Shown here piece by piece: positions 7,913-15,885 of a stretch of 64,000 nt of DNA. Within the stretch, counting starts at the first letter, position 1. Each line of letters opens with the position of its first letter. The stretch spans positions 124,001 through 188,000 of the forward strand of contig NZ_JAHWGU010000009.1 in the NCBI RefSeq assembly GCF_020873875.1, read 5' to 3'. Source of the stretch: Actinoplanes sp. DH11 (lineage in GTDB: Bacteria; Actinomycetota; Actinomycetes; Mycobacteriales; Micromonosporaceae). Position numbers and translations under genes: made by a program. Below the pieces are notes generated by a model that did not search any database, was not told where the DNA came from, and saw only the letters and a program-made list of their open reading frames with translations.

Positions 7913-9199
7913 TCAGACCCCGGACGGGTACGTCTCCGGCTCCAGTGCGTCGACCGCCGCCACCGCCAGCGGGCGCACCGCCCGGGTGGTGTCGAACCAG
8001 CAGAACGCGTCGTACCGGTCGCCCAGCACCGTCGGCACGTAGTTTCCCCGGCTCTCCCGCGCCGGGTCGTAGACGACGCCGATCGCCCGGTGCGGGAGTT
8101 CGTCGGCGAGCACGTCCGGCCGGTCGTCGGTGGGGAAGACCAGCAGCGCCCGAGCCGGCGCCGCCGAGTGCAGGACCTCCTCCAGGCTGCGGCGACGGGC
8201 TGGCGGTACGCCCATCACCTCCATCGGCGCACCCCAGGCGGAACCGGCCACCACGGTGCCGTGATGGGTGCCGTACCCGACCAGCACGACGCGGTCGGCC
8301 CCGTACCGTTCCCGGGCCAGCCGGCCGATGTTGACCATGCCGGCGTCGCCCATGTCGGTGGCCCGCGCATCGCCGACGTGCGTGTTGTGCGCCCACACGA
8401 CGGCCTTCGCGCCCGGCCCGTAGTGCCGCAGCAACCGGTCCAGCGTGTCGTCCATGTGCCGGTCCCGGACGTTCCACGACTCGCGCCCGCCCCGGACCAT
8501 GGCCCGGTAGTACCGTTCCGCGCCGGCCACCACCTCGGCGTTCTGCCACACCCCGAACCGGGCGGCCCCGTCCGCGGCCGCCCGCTGCCGCAGCGTCGTC
8601 AGCAGGCCGATCACCTCGGTCTCGCAGCCGGCCGGCACGAACCGCGTGGCGAGGGCGTAGTGCTGGGCGTTCTCCTCGAACGGCTCGAAGCAGTGGTACG
8701 CGGCCAGCGCCACCGGAACCTGGTCGGGGTCGTGTTCCCGCAGATGGGTGAGGACCTCCCGCAGCGACTCCCACAGCGAGTAGACGTCCAGCCCGTGGAA
8801 CCCGGCCCGCTCGCCCCGGTCCCGCCGCGCGTTGTGGTCCCGCAGCCAGCGGGTGAAGTCGACGACCTCCTCGTTCGCCCACATCCAGGTCGGCCACCGT
8901 TCGAACGTGGCGAGCGCGTCCCGCGGGTCGGCGGGCGCGCCGGGCAGGCACCGCACGGCCCGGTCCACCCGGTCGCAGTCCGGCCAGTCCCCTTCGACCG
9001 CCACGAAGGAGAACCCTTTCTCCTCGATGAGCCGCCGGGTGAGAGCCGCCCGCCACTCGTAGAACTCGTGCGTCCCGTGGGTGGCCTCCCCGAGCATCAC
9101 CACCGACGCGTCCCCGACCCGATCGAGCAGCACGTCGAGGTCGCCGGCATCCGCCAGTGGCACCGAAAGCCCTCGAACCTCCTCGTCGTAACGCCCCAT
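7913..9199 (-). CDS. Erythromycin esterase family protein
   Basis: The 428-aa length is normal for the family. The N-terminal signature GEATHGTHEFYEWRAALTRRL (near 37-57) carries the conserved Glu-His pair. AVEGDWPDC, FHGLDVYSLWESL and VWAHNTHVGDA are the other hallmark blocks of erythromycin esterase (EreA/EreB-like) and succinoglycan-biosynthesis homologues. EreA/B hydrolyse the macrolide lactone ring. Most chromosomal actinobacterial members have untested substrates, so resistance cannot be assumed. The protein is cytoplasmic, with no signal peptide. Confidence 0.88.
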   Translation of the reverse strand: MGRYDEEVRGLSVPLADAGDLDVLLDRVGDASVVMLGEATHGTHEFYEWRAALTRRLIEEKGFSFVAVEGDWPDCDRVDRAVRCLPGAPADPRDALATFERWPTWMWANEEVVDFTRWLRDHNARRDRGERAGFHGLDVYSLWESLREVLTHLREHDPDQVPVALAAYHCFEPFEENAQHYALATRFVPAGCETEVIGLLTTLRQRAAADGAARFGVWQNAEVVAGAERYYRAMVRGGRESWNVRDRHMDDTLDRLLRHYGPGAKAVVWAHNTHVGDARATDMGDAGMVNIGRLARERYGADRVVLVGYGTHHGTVVAGSAWGAPMEVMGVPPARRRSLEEVLHSAAPARALLVFPTDDRPDVLADELPHRAIGVVYDPARESRGNYVPTVLGDRYDAFCWFDTTRAVRPLAVAAVDALEPETYPSGV

Positions 9200-9354
9200 G
9201 GCCCCTCCTGAGCAGCTAAAACACCCGCGTACCCACTCCGGCCGGGCTCATGCCCGCCTCGTGTGCCGCAGCCCGCCGTGGATCATCGAGGACACGGGGA
9301 ACGGTGTGGCCGCACCGCCGGTGAGAGGTGCCGGGCAGGAACTATAAAGAGGTC

Positions 9355-10068
9355 ATGGCAAGGGTCGGGTTGCTGCTCGCCATGGTTCTGGTGCTGGCGG
9401 GCTGCGGGTGGCCCCGGGATGCCGGGACGACGCTGGCGGACGTGCGTGGTGGGGTGCTGCGGGTGGGGATCACCGAGAACCCGCCCTGGACCGTCGCGCC
9501 CGGCCGCGGCGCCGAGGCGGAGTTGGTGAAGCGGCTCGCGGCGGAGCTGGGCAGCCGCGTCGAGTGGTATCCCGGTTCTGAGTCGGCACTGATGGCGGCG
9601 CTCAAGGACCGCGTTCTAGACCTCGTGGTCGGAGGGCTGGGAGCCACCGCGCCGTGGACCGATACGGCAGCTTTGACCAGGCCTTATGTCACGATGCGCA
9701 CGGTCGTCGCGGTGCCCGGATCGAGGCCGGGCCGGGGCCCGGCGCCGGATCTGCCGGACGACCTCGACGGGGTACGGGTGGCGGTCGTCGCGGGCACCGC
9801 CGAGGTGGCGGCGGTCGCCGCCGAGGGGGCCGTGGCGGTCGCGGTCCCGGAGGTCACCGGCCGGGAGGGCCTGCCCGTCGTGGTCGGGGAGTGGCGGCTG
9901 GCCGAACTCGGGTTGTCCGATTCCGGCCACGAACTCGGCAAGGCCGACCACGTCTGGGCGGTGCCGCCGGGGGAGAACGGCTGGCTGGCGGAAGTGGAGC
10001 GCTTCCTGCTCGGCCTCTCCCACGAGCAGGTCACCGCCCTGCTCGTGGCGGCCGAGGAGCGCGCATGA
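9355..10068 (+). CDS. Solute-binding lipoprotein, family 3 type
   Basis: The ATG at 9355 gives a clean lipoprotein signal peptide (MARVGLLLAMVLVLAGC) with lipobox LAGC and lipidated Cys17. An in-frame GTG at 9328 would add nine residues. The mature part begins GGVLRVGITENPPWTV, a family 3 (amino-acid type) binding-protein opening, and continues with ALMAALKDRVLDLVVGGL and WTDTAALTRPYVTMR. At 237 aa it is a complete two-lobe domain. No ABC permease or ATPase is adjacent. Its stop overlaps the start of the cation-efflux gene (ATGA), suggesting translational coupling. Confidence 0.82.
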   Translation: MARVGLLLAMVLVLAGCGWPRDAGTTLADVRGGVLRVGITENPPWTVAPGRGAEAELVKRLAAELGSRVEWYPGSESALMAALKDRVLDLVVGGLGATAPWTDTAALTRPYVTMRTVVAVPGSRPGRGPAPDLPDDLDGVRVAVVAGTAEVAAVAAEGAVAVAVPEVTGREGLPVVVGEWRLAELGLSDSGHELGKADHVWAVPPGENGWLAEVERFLLGLSHEQVTALLVAAEERA

Positions 10069-11033
10069 GGCCGTACGACGTGTTCGAGTTGCCGCCGGAG
10101 CAGGCGGCCCTGCACCGCCGGGCCGTCCGCCTGGAGTGGTGGACGATCGCGTTCTTCGTGGTCGCGGTCGCCCTGCTCGCGGTCGTTCTCGGTCAGTCGC
10201 AGGCCATGAAGGCGGCCTGGATCGAGGACATGCTCGGCGTCGTGCCACCTGCCGCGTTCCTGATCGCCGCCCGCTGGCGCAACCGCCGGCCCAACGAGCG
10301 CTTCCCCTACGGCCACCACCGGGCAGTGAGTGTCGCGTTCCTGGCCGGCGCGGTCGCGTTGCTGGGGCTCGGTCTCTACGTCGTATACGACTCGGCGGCC
10401 CGGCTGATCGCCCGGGAGCGGCCGCCGATCGGACTGATCGAGATGTTCGGGCACACGTTCTGGCTGGGCTGGCTGATGATCGCGGTGCTGGTCACCACGA
10501 TGATCCCGGCAATCATTCTCGGTCACATCAAGCAGAAGATCGCCCGCGAGCTGCACGACAAGGTGCTGTACGCGGACGCCGAGATGAACCGGGCCGACTG
10601 GCTGACCGCGGGTGCCGCGATCGCCGGCATCCTGGGCATCGGGGCGGGACTGTGGTGGGCGGACGCGGTGGCCGCCCTGATCATCGGCGGTGACATCGTG
10701 CGGGACGGGGTGCGTACCACCGCCGCCGCGGTCGCGAACCTGATGGACGACCAGCCGCGCCTGGTCGACGGCAGCGGCCCGCACCCGCTGCCGGACCGGC
10801 TGCTGGCCGCGGTCCGCGACCACGACTGGATCGCTGACGCCTGGCTGCGGCTGCGCGAGGAGGGCCACGTCTTCGTCGGTGAACTGCTGGTGGTGCCGGC
10901 ACCGGGCACGGACGACCTGGTCGGGCGGCTGGGCCGGCTGGAGGAGTACTGCCGCTCCTTCGACTGGCGCGTGCACGACCTGGTGATCTCCCCGGTGGCC
11001 AGGATCGACATCCCGGCAAAGCCCGGCGGATGA
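10065..11033 (+). CDS. Cation diffusion facilitator-like membrane protein
   Basis: The 322-aa protein has six transmembrane segments and the family hallmark FPYGHHRA after the second helix. A C-terminal cytoplasmic domain (from about residue 225) carries a dimerisation-domain pattern with VAVR-like elements. CDF proteins export Zn, Fe or Mn by proton antiport, using His/Asp pairs in helices 2 and 5. Here the helix-5 motif reads ADAEMNRAD rather than the usual ADALHTRSD, with Met in place of His. Helix 2 (AAWIEDMLG) also departs from consensus. The start overlaps the lipoprotein stop. Confidence 0.8.
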   Translation: MRPYDVFELPPEQAALHRRAVRLEWWTIAFFVVAVALLAVVLGQSQAMKAAWIEDMLGVVPPAAFLIAARWRNRRPNERFPYGHHRAVSVAFLAGAVALLGLGLYVVYDSAARLIARERPPIGLIEMFGHTFWLGWLMIAVLVTTMIPAIILGHIKQKIARELHDKVLYADAEMNRADWLTAGAAIAGILGIGAGLWWADAVAALIIGGDIVRDGVRTTAAAVANLMDDQPRLVDGSGPHPLPDRLLAAVRDHDWIADAWLRLREEGHVFVGELLVVPAPGTDDLVGRLGRLEEYCRSFDWRVHDLVISPVARIDIPAKPGG

Positions 11034-11090
11034 GCGACGACGCCGCGACGAGAGCCAGCCCGGTGACGAGAGCCAGTCCGGCGGTGAGAG

Positions 11091-12263
11091 TCAGGCGCGG
11101 CGGGTGCGGCGCGCCGGCAGGCTGACCCGGGCCGCCGCGCGCGTCATCGCGAGCAGCGGCGTCGACGCCATCAGGGCGAGCTCCTCGGCCGGCGACGTCC
11201 GCCCGTCCAGGAACCGCAGCACCCGATCCGGCGGGTTGCGCCGGAACAGCCGCTCGAAGAACTCCGGCGCCGACACGAGGCCGCGGTCCCACGCGTGCAG
11301 AGCCACCGCGTCCATCCACAGATGCCGGCGTGGATAGGCGGGAGCGGGAACCGGGTCACGACCGGCTTTGATCAGCGCGGCGATCTCCGTGGCCTGCCGC
11401 CGCATCGCCGAGAACGTGTACCCGGTGGACGGCCGCGTCGCCCCACCGGCGGTACCGAGCCGCACCACCCGGGGCGACGGCCGCCGGTCGAAGACGCCGT
11501 CCGTCATCGGGATGGCCCCGTCCTCCACCTCGTCGACGGTCAGATCCCGCAGACCGAGAAGCCTGATGTACGACCGGAGCGCCGCCTCGTAGGCCGCGTC
11601 GTCGAGCCGGTTCGGCGAGAACTCGGTGTACTCGATGAGCGCCGTGTTCGCACTCGTCGGCAGCACGTACCCGAACGACACCCCGCGCGCCGGCTGCGGT
11701 GTCCGGAAGTCCATCAGGATCGCCGAGCCCGGATCGAAGATCGGCCGCTCGGACCGCACCCACCAGCCCCGGAAGTGCTGCAACCAGAAGGTGCGCCCGG
11801 GCTTGGCGGGCGGGACCGGCCGCGAGTCCAGGACCCAGCGCGCCCGCAGCACGGCCGTGCCGTCCGCGTCGTGCACGGTGACCGCGCCGCCGTCGTCGTC
11901 CAGCCGGCCGGCGGTGGTCCCGATCCGGCGGGCGCCGAGGTCCGCGGCCGCCCGCTCGGCCTGCCGGAAGATCGGGTCGGAGCGGACCATCGCGTACCGC
12001 ATCGGGTCGAGATCGAGGCGTTGCCGCCCGCCCGGCCCGTAGAGGTCGACCCCGCTCCACCGCGCGTCCAGCACCGGGTCCAGCGGGTCGGCCGCCCCGG
12101 TCCAGAACGCCCACGTCCGCGCCTTCACCCCACCGGGGTCGACGGTCGCGACCCGCAGACCCGGCACCCCCTGATCACGCAGCGCCGACATCACCAGCGA
12201 CGCGGCACCCCCGTACCCGACCAGTGCAAGGTCAACGTCCACCGGCCTCAGAGTACGCACCAC
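11091..12263 (-). CDS. crtY: Lycopene cyclase (CrtY-type) flavoprotein
   Basis: The 390-aa protein opens with VDLALVGYGGAASLVMSAL, the dinucleotide-binding fold typical of lycopene beta-cyclases. Further family blocks are ARTWAFW, WVLDSRP, FRGWWVRSERPIFDP, the substrate-pocket region VSFGYVLPTS with TALIEYTEFS, and PRVVRLGTAGGATRPSTGYTF. CrtY cyclises the ends of lycopene to beta-ionone rings without net redox change. The GTG at 12263 is the longest start; a GTG at 12242 preceded by CTGAGG would give MDVDLALVG and may be the true one. No other carotenoid gene lies in the window. Confidence 0.85.
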   Translation of the reverse strand: MVRTLRPVDVDLALVGYGGAASLVMSALRDQGVPGLRVATVDPGGVKARTWAFWTGAADPLDPVLDARWSGVDLYGPGGRQRLDLDPMRYAMVRSDPIFRQAERAAADLGARRIGTTAGRLDDDGGAVTVHDADGTAVLRARWVLDSRPVPPAKPGRTFWLQHFRGWWVRSERPIFDPGSAILMDFRTPQPARGVSFGYVLPTSANTALIEYTEFSPNRLDDAAYEAALRSYIRLLGLRDLTVDEVEDGAIPMTDGVFDRRPSPRVVRLGTAGGATRPSTGYTFSAMRRQATEIAALIKAGRDPVPAPAYPRRHLWMDAVALHAWDRGLVSAPEFFERLFRRNPPDRVLRFLDGRTSPAEELALMASTPLLAMTRAAARVSLPARRTRRA

Positions 12264-12354
12264 CCATGATCACGAATCGGCACGTGGTCCCGGCTGAACC
12301 GGGCGCACCGTCCGCCGGTACATCACCGCGTACACCGCGGGAGGGGAGGTGGCC

Positions 12355-12747
12355 GTGCGCGACATCGACGCGGCCGACGAATGGCTGGCGGACTGGACCG
12401 CGCGCATCGACGCGCAGGCCGCGCGCGCGGCGCAGCTCGCGCAACGGGTGGCCGGGCTCAGCGCGCAGGCGCGCGGCCGGTACGCGGTGGTCACCGTGGG
12501 TGCGAACGGCCAGGTCGAGGGCTTGGAACTCGACGATCAGATGTACGGGCTGAGCCCGCACGAACTCAGCGACGAAATCCTGACCGTGATGCGGTCCGCG
12601 CAGGCGCACCTGGTCTCGATGGTCGCCGAGGAGGTGCACGACACCGTCGGCGCCGACTCCGAGACGGGCCGGGCCGTGATCGACGGCTTCGCCCGGCGCT
12701 TCCCACCACCGCCCCCGCCGTCCGCACCGGGGGATTCCCGTGGCTGA
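12355..12747 (+). CDS. YbaB/EbfC-like protein of an ESX-type toxin module
   Basis: The GTG at 12355 sits 6 nt after GAGGGGAGG; a GTG two codons upstream is overlapped by that ribosome site. The 130-aa protein has an N-terminal helix, a beta region YAVVTVGANGQVEGLELDD typical of YbaB/EbfC-fold proteins, a long helix and a Pro-rich tail. In actinobacteria such proteins often precede WXG100-like secreted proteins in type VII secretion loci. The last 8 bp overlap the next gene. Confidence 0.75.
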   Translation: MRDIDAADEWLADWTARIDAQAARAAQLAQRVAGLSAQARGRYAVVTVGANGQVEGLELDDQMYGLSPHELSDEILTVMRSAQAHLVSMVAEEVHDTVGADSETGRAVIDGFARRFPPPPPPSAPGDSRG

Positions 12748-13042
12748 CTTCGTCGACGTTCCGGTCCCGGCCGTCGTCCGGCACGCCGCCGCGGTCGACG
12801 GGGTCACCGAGGAGGTCCGGGCGGCCCGGGCCGCGGTCACGCAGGTGACGATGGACCCCGGCGCGTACGGCATGCTGTGCGGCTTCCTGCCCGGCATCCT
12901 GTCCGGGGTCTTCGAGGTCGCGGTGGTCGCCATGAACGGCAGCGCCGAGGCGTTGCAGGAGACCGCCCTCAACCTGCGTGCCGCCGTCCGGCTCCTGGAA
13001 GACACCGACAACCACTCGGCGCGCGAGATCGGATCACCGTGA
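12740..13042 (+). CDS. Small ESX secretion-associated (EspC/WXG100-like) helical protein
   Basis: The 100-aa protein starts at a GTG inside the previous gene. It consists of two long helices separated by a glycine-rich turn (YGMLCGFLPGILSGVF). This size and layout match the EspC/DUF2580 and WXG100 families of type VII substrates or chaperones, although no strict WXG triplet is present. Its stop overlaps the following toxin start (GTGA), so synthesis is coupled. The probable role is export or folding partner of the large protein downstream. Confidence 0.7.
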   Translation: MADFVDVPVPAVVRHAAAVDGVTEEVRAARAAVTQVTMDPGAYGMLCGFLPGILSGVFEVAVVAMNGSAEALQETALNLRAAVRLLEDTDNHSAREIGSP

Positions 13043-14343
13043 CGAGTCCGGTTGCCGGGCTGGGGCTGGTCGAGGACGCGTACCAGATCGCCTCAGGCAT
13101 CCAGAACGGCAGCTGGGTGGACGCCACGCTCGGCGGCGTCGGGGTGTCGCTGGAAGCGTTGTCGCTGATCCTGGACCCGATCGGCGGCCTCGTCAGCTGG
13201 GGCGTCGGCTGGTTGCTGGAACACGTCGAACCCTTGCGCGAAGCCCTGGACCGGCTCGCCGGCAACGCCGGCGAGGTGTCCGCGCAGGCCGCGCAGTGGC
13301 AGCAGGTGGCCGCCGCCATGTCCGCCGCACACACGTCGTACGCCGCGCAGGTCAGCACCGACACCACCGGCTGGTCCGGCGCCGCGGGCGACGCCTACCG
13401 CGCCCACGCGGACACCCAGCTCTCCGCGTTGCAGGGCATCGGGGTCGCGGCAGGCGGCATCGCCTCGGCAGTCGAGGGTACGGGCCTGCTGGTAGCCCTG
13501 GTCCGCGAAACAGTCCGCGACCTGATCGCCGAATTCGTGGCCACCCTGGCCGTCCGGCTGCCGCAATGGCTGGCCATGGAAGGCCTGACCCTGGGCATCG
13601 CAACGCCGTTCGTAGCCGGCCAGGTGGCAAGCCTGGTCGCCTCCTGGGCCAACCGGATCCAGCACTTCCTCCGCGGCCTGCTCTCCAGCCTGCGCAACCT
13701 GCTCCCCAAGACGGAAGCGCTGAGCCGCGTCTTCGAAAAGCTGCGCGAGCTGCTGGCGGCAATGGCCAGGAAATCCCCCTTCGCGGGCCGAGCAGACGCC
13801 TCAGCGACACCGTCGGCGCACGGCAGCAGCAACAGCGGCGGAGGCGACGGCGGCGGCGGCAATACGGGTGGCGGATCGGCGGGAGTGCCGCCACCAGGAC
13901 CGCCGTGGCGTGGCCGCGATGACATCGCTGGTCCGGCTCGGGGGAAGGACCTGAGACCGCCGCATCCTCGGCACAGTTTCGCTGGACTCAAGCACGGTGA
14001 GGTCAAGAAGGAGAACACCTTCATTCTCCGTGGCAATGAGGCGGCGGTCCAGGATGACATCCGGCAGATCGCGGACGGCAAGGCGAAGCTCCACAAGGAC
14101 ACCGGCAGTTACGAAGTGAACGGCCGAATCTATACCGTTGAGCCGAGCGGCACGGTCTTTCCGGTGTCAGGGCCGGGGTTGGTGCCCCTTGACAACAACG
14201 AATACGCGGCACTGAAAGAAATCGCGCGTGCTGGCGGTGACGTGGACAAGGTGAAAGTCTTCCAATTCGCGCCGCGCTTCCTGAACCACCCGGAGGCGAT
14301 TGCGAAGGCAAAGTCGATCTACGACGGGACCTACTCCGAATGA
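13039..14343 (+). CDS. ESX-type polymorphic toxin, 434 aa, with unrecognised C-terminal domain
   Basis: The GTG start overlaps the preceding stop. Residues 1-255 are helical and WXG/LXG-like: a conserved block SWVDATLGGVGVSLEAL, VSWGVGWLLEHVEPL, TTGWSGAAGDAYRAH (a WXG-type turn) and IQHFLRGLLSSLRNLLP. A Ser/Gly/Pro low-complexity linker spans about 258-290. The remaining 130 residues form a distinct, lower-GC domain with NTFILRGNEAAVQDDI, GSYEVNGRIYTVEPSG, VPLDNNEYAALKEIARAGGD and a C-terminal helix. This layout is that of a secreted polymorphic toxin; the effector activity is not identifiable by eye. The next gene overlaps its stop. Confidence 0.75.
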   Translation: MTSPVAGLGLVEDAYQIASGIQNGSWVDATLGGVGVSLEALSLILDPIGGLVSWGVGWLLEHVEPLREALDRLAGNAGEVSAQAAQWQQVAAAMSAAHTSYAAQVSTDTTGWSGAAGDAYRAHADTQLSALQGIGVAAGGIASAVEGTGLLVALVRETVRDLIAEFVATLAVRLPQWLAMEGLTLGIATPFVAGQVASLVASWANRIQHFLRGLLSSLRNLLPKTEALSRVFEKLRELLAAMARKSPFAGRADASATPSAHGSSNSGGGDGGGGNTGGGSAGVPPPGPPWRGRDDIAGPARGKDLRPPHPRHSFAGLKHGEVKKENTFILRGNEAAVQDDIRQIADGKAKLHKDTGSYEVNGRIYTVEPSGTVFPVSGPGLVPLDNNEYAALKEIARAGGDVDKVKVFQFAPRFLNHPEAIAKAKSIYDGTYSE

Positions 14344-15176
14344 CGTACTACATGTTCTTGCTGGGCAGCCTCGACCATGCACGAGTGAGGGCAGCTCTCG
14401 CCAGGTTCGCCGGCGTGGCCGAAGACGACGTCGACATCAGCGAGCGTGACGTCATGGAGCGTAACTGGCAGGCCGCCGTGCTCGTCACCTGCGAACCGGT
14501 GGAGGGCGATGTGACCTGGTCGCTGGACATCTATCTGCGCGACGGCGATTTCGGGGAGAAGGCGCTGGGTGAGCAACTCGCGGCAACACTGCGGGCGCCC
14601 GTGCTCTACTCCGCGGAGGCCCACCCGCCGAGCGCTCACTGGCTGGTGGAACCGGACGGCTCTCGCACCCGAGCTCGTGTTTACGAGGGTGAGGACGAAG
14701 TGGATGCGACGGTCCTCATCATTGACGCGGTGGAACGGCCGGTGGCCGCGTTGCCGAACGTCCGCGTTGAGTCTCAGCCTGAAGTAATCCGCCAGCACCG
14801 GATGGCTACACCCATCGCGGACGGCTTACAGGCGTTGCTCGCCGACGAGTCGAAGAATCCTGCGCACAGTGACGCTTTGTGGGAGGTCATGAACGATTTG
14901 AAGGCGTGGGAGGCCATGACCGTGCGGATGACTTCGGGATGGCCGCCCGACGGCTGGTACCCGACCGAGTACTGGAATGAAGACCTGACGACGCGTGACG
15001 AGCTGACGAACGATCTGAAAAAGCTTCCAGAGGACCTCGCTGAGACCATCGCTGCAGCGGTGACGATGGTGGACGACACATTCCGGGCCGCCACCGACGA
15101 GATTGCCGGTGTGGCGCCGGACAAGGCGTGGTGGTGGCATCGGGCTCCGGAGCCGCCGCCCTGGAGCGACAAGTGA
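14340..15176 (+). CDS. Candidate immunity protein of the first ESX toxin module
   Basis: The ATG overlaps the toxin stop (ATGA). This 278-aa acidic cytoplasmic protein has two visible halves: residues 1-140, with a ferredoxin-like alternation (TYYMFLLGSLDHARVRAAL, AAVLVTCEPVEGDVTWSLDIYL), and residues 155-278, which are helical and Trp-rich (DLKAWEAM, EYWNEDLTTRDEL, AWWWHRAPEPPPW). I recognise no family. Assignment as immunity rests on position, coupling, acidity and lack of a signal peptide. Codon use is less GC-biased than in neighbouring housekeeping genes, as expected for exchanged toxin/immunity cassettes. Confidence 0.6.
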   Translation: MTYYMFLLGSLDHARVRAALARFAGVAEDDVDISERDVMERNWQAAVLVTCEPVEGDVTWSLDIYLRDGDFGEKALGEQLAATLRAPVLYSAEAHPPSAHWLVEPDGSRTRARVYEGEDEVDATVLIIDAVERPVAALPNVRVESQPEVIRQHRMATPIADGLQALLADESKNPAHSDALWEVMNDLKAWEAMTVRMTSGWPPDGWYPTEYWNEDLTTRDELTNDLKKLPEDLAETIAAAVTMVDDTFRAATDEIAGVAPDKAWWWHRAPEPPPWSDK

Positions 15177-15197
15177 GAGGCGTCGCCCGTACCCGGT

Positions 15198-15773
15198 TCA
15201 TTGCTGCCGCAGGCCGCCGATCAGCAGGCTGACCAGGCGCCGCGCGTCGTAGCCGGTGTCGGAGTTCGCGCCGATGCAGAGGTTGCCGACGCCGCGCATC
15301 AGTTCGTAGGCGGTCACGTCGGCGCGGACCTCGCCCGCGGACGCGGCGGCGGTGAGCAGGTCGGCGCAGACCGGGACGAGGCGTTCCAGGAAGTACGCGT
15401 GCAGGGTCTGGAACGTGGCGTCGTCGGATCGCAGGGCCTCGGCCAGGCCGTGTTTGGTGATGAGGAAGTCGACGAACAGGTCGATCCAGGATGCCAGGGC
15501 GGCGTGGGCGGTGTCGCTGCCGGCCAGCAGGCGGGGGCCGGCCTCGGCGCACGCCTCGATCTGGTGCCGGTAGACGGCGATGACCAGGTCGGCTCGGGTC
15601 GGGAAGTGCCGGTAGTACGTGCCGACGCCGACGCCGGCTTGTGCGGCGATCTCGCGTACCGGAACGTGCACGCCGCCCGTCAGGAAGGCCGCGGCGGCGA
15701 CGTCGAGCAGGGTTTCCATGTTGCGGCGCGCGTCGGCCCGTTTGCGGTGAGCCGGCGCTGAGGACTCGGGCAT
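15198..15773 (-). CDS. TetR-family repressor
   Basis: The 191-aa protein has an N-terminal helix-turn-helix (about 17-63), with VREIAAQAGVGVGTYYRHFPTRADLV as recognition region, and a helical ligand-binding C-terminal domain. It is divergent from the aldo-keto reductase at 15886. Two CGGAAC-n3-GTTCCG palindromes lie between them, so it almost certainly represses both itself and the reductase, responding to a small molecule. Confidence 0.9.
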   Translation of the reverse strand: MPESSAPAHRKRADARRNMETLLDVAAAAFLTGGVHVPVREIAAQAGVGVGTYYRHFPTRADLVIAVYRHQIEACAEAGPRLLAGSDTAHAALASWIDLFVDFLITKHGLAEALRSDDATFQTLHAYFLERLVPVCADLLTAAASAGEVRADVTAYELMRGVGNLCIGANSDTGYDARRLVSLLIGGLRQQ

Positions 15774-15802
15774 GTGTGGTCTCCGTCACGCTCTTCGCTA
15801 AA

Positions 15803-15817
15803 CGGAACGTCGTTCCG
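15803..15817. promoter_or_regulatory. TetR operator 1 (CGGAACGTCGTTCCG)
   Basis: A perfect 6-3-6 palindrome in the TetR/reductase intergenic region. Its centre is 27 bp from the second copy. Confidence 0.8.
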
Positions 15818-15829
15818 TATGGTGGCTAT

Positions 15830-15844
15830 CGGAACACGGTTCCG
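15830..15844. promoter_or_regulatory. TetR operator 2 (CGGAACACGGTTCCG)
   Basis: The same half-sites as operator 1 with a different 3-bp spacer. It lies 28 bp before the reductase ribosome site. Confidence 0.8.
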
Positions 15845-15885
15845 CTTGTTCCGGAAGCATGCCAGATCCTCAGGAGGAACGACCA

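Noticed and set aside
7913..9199. Macrolide resistance determinant
   Set aside because: Family membership (erythromycin esterase) is clear, but chromosomal homologues often have other substrates and nothing in the context points to resistance.
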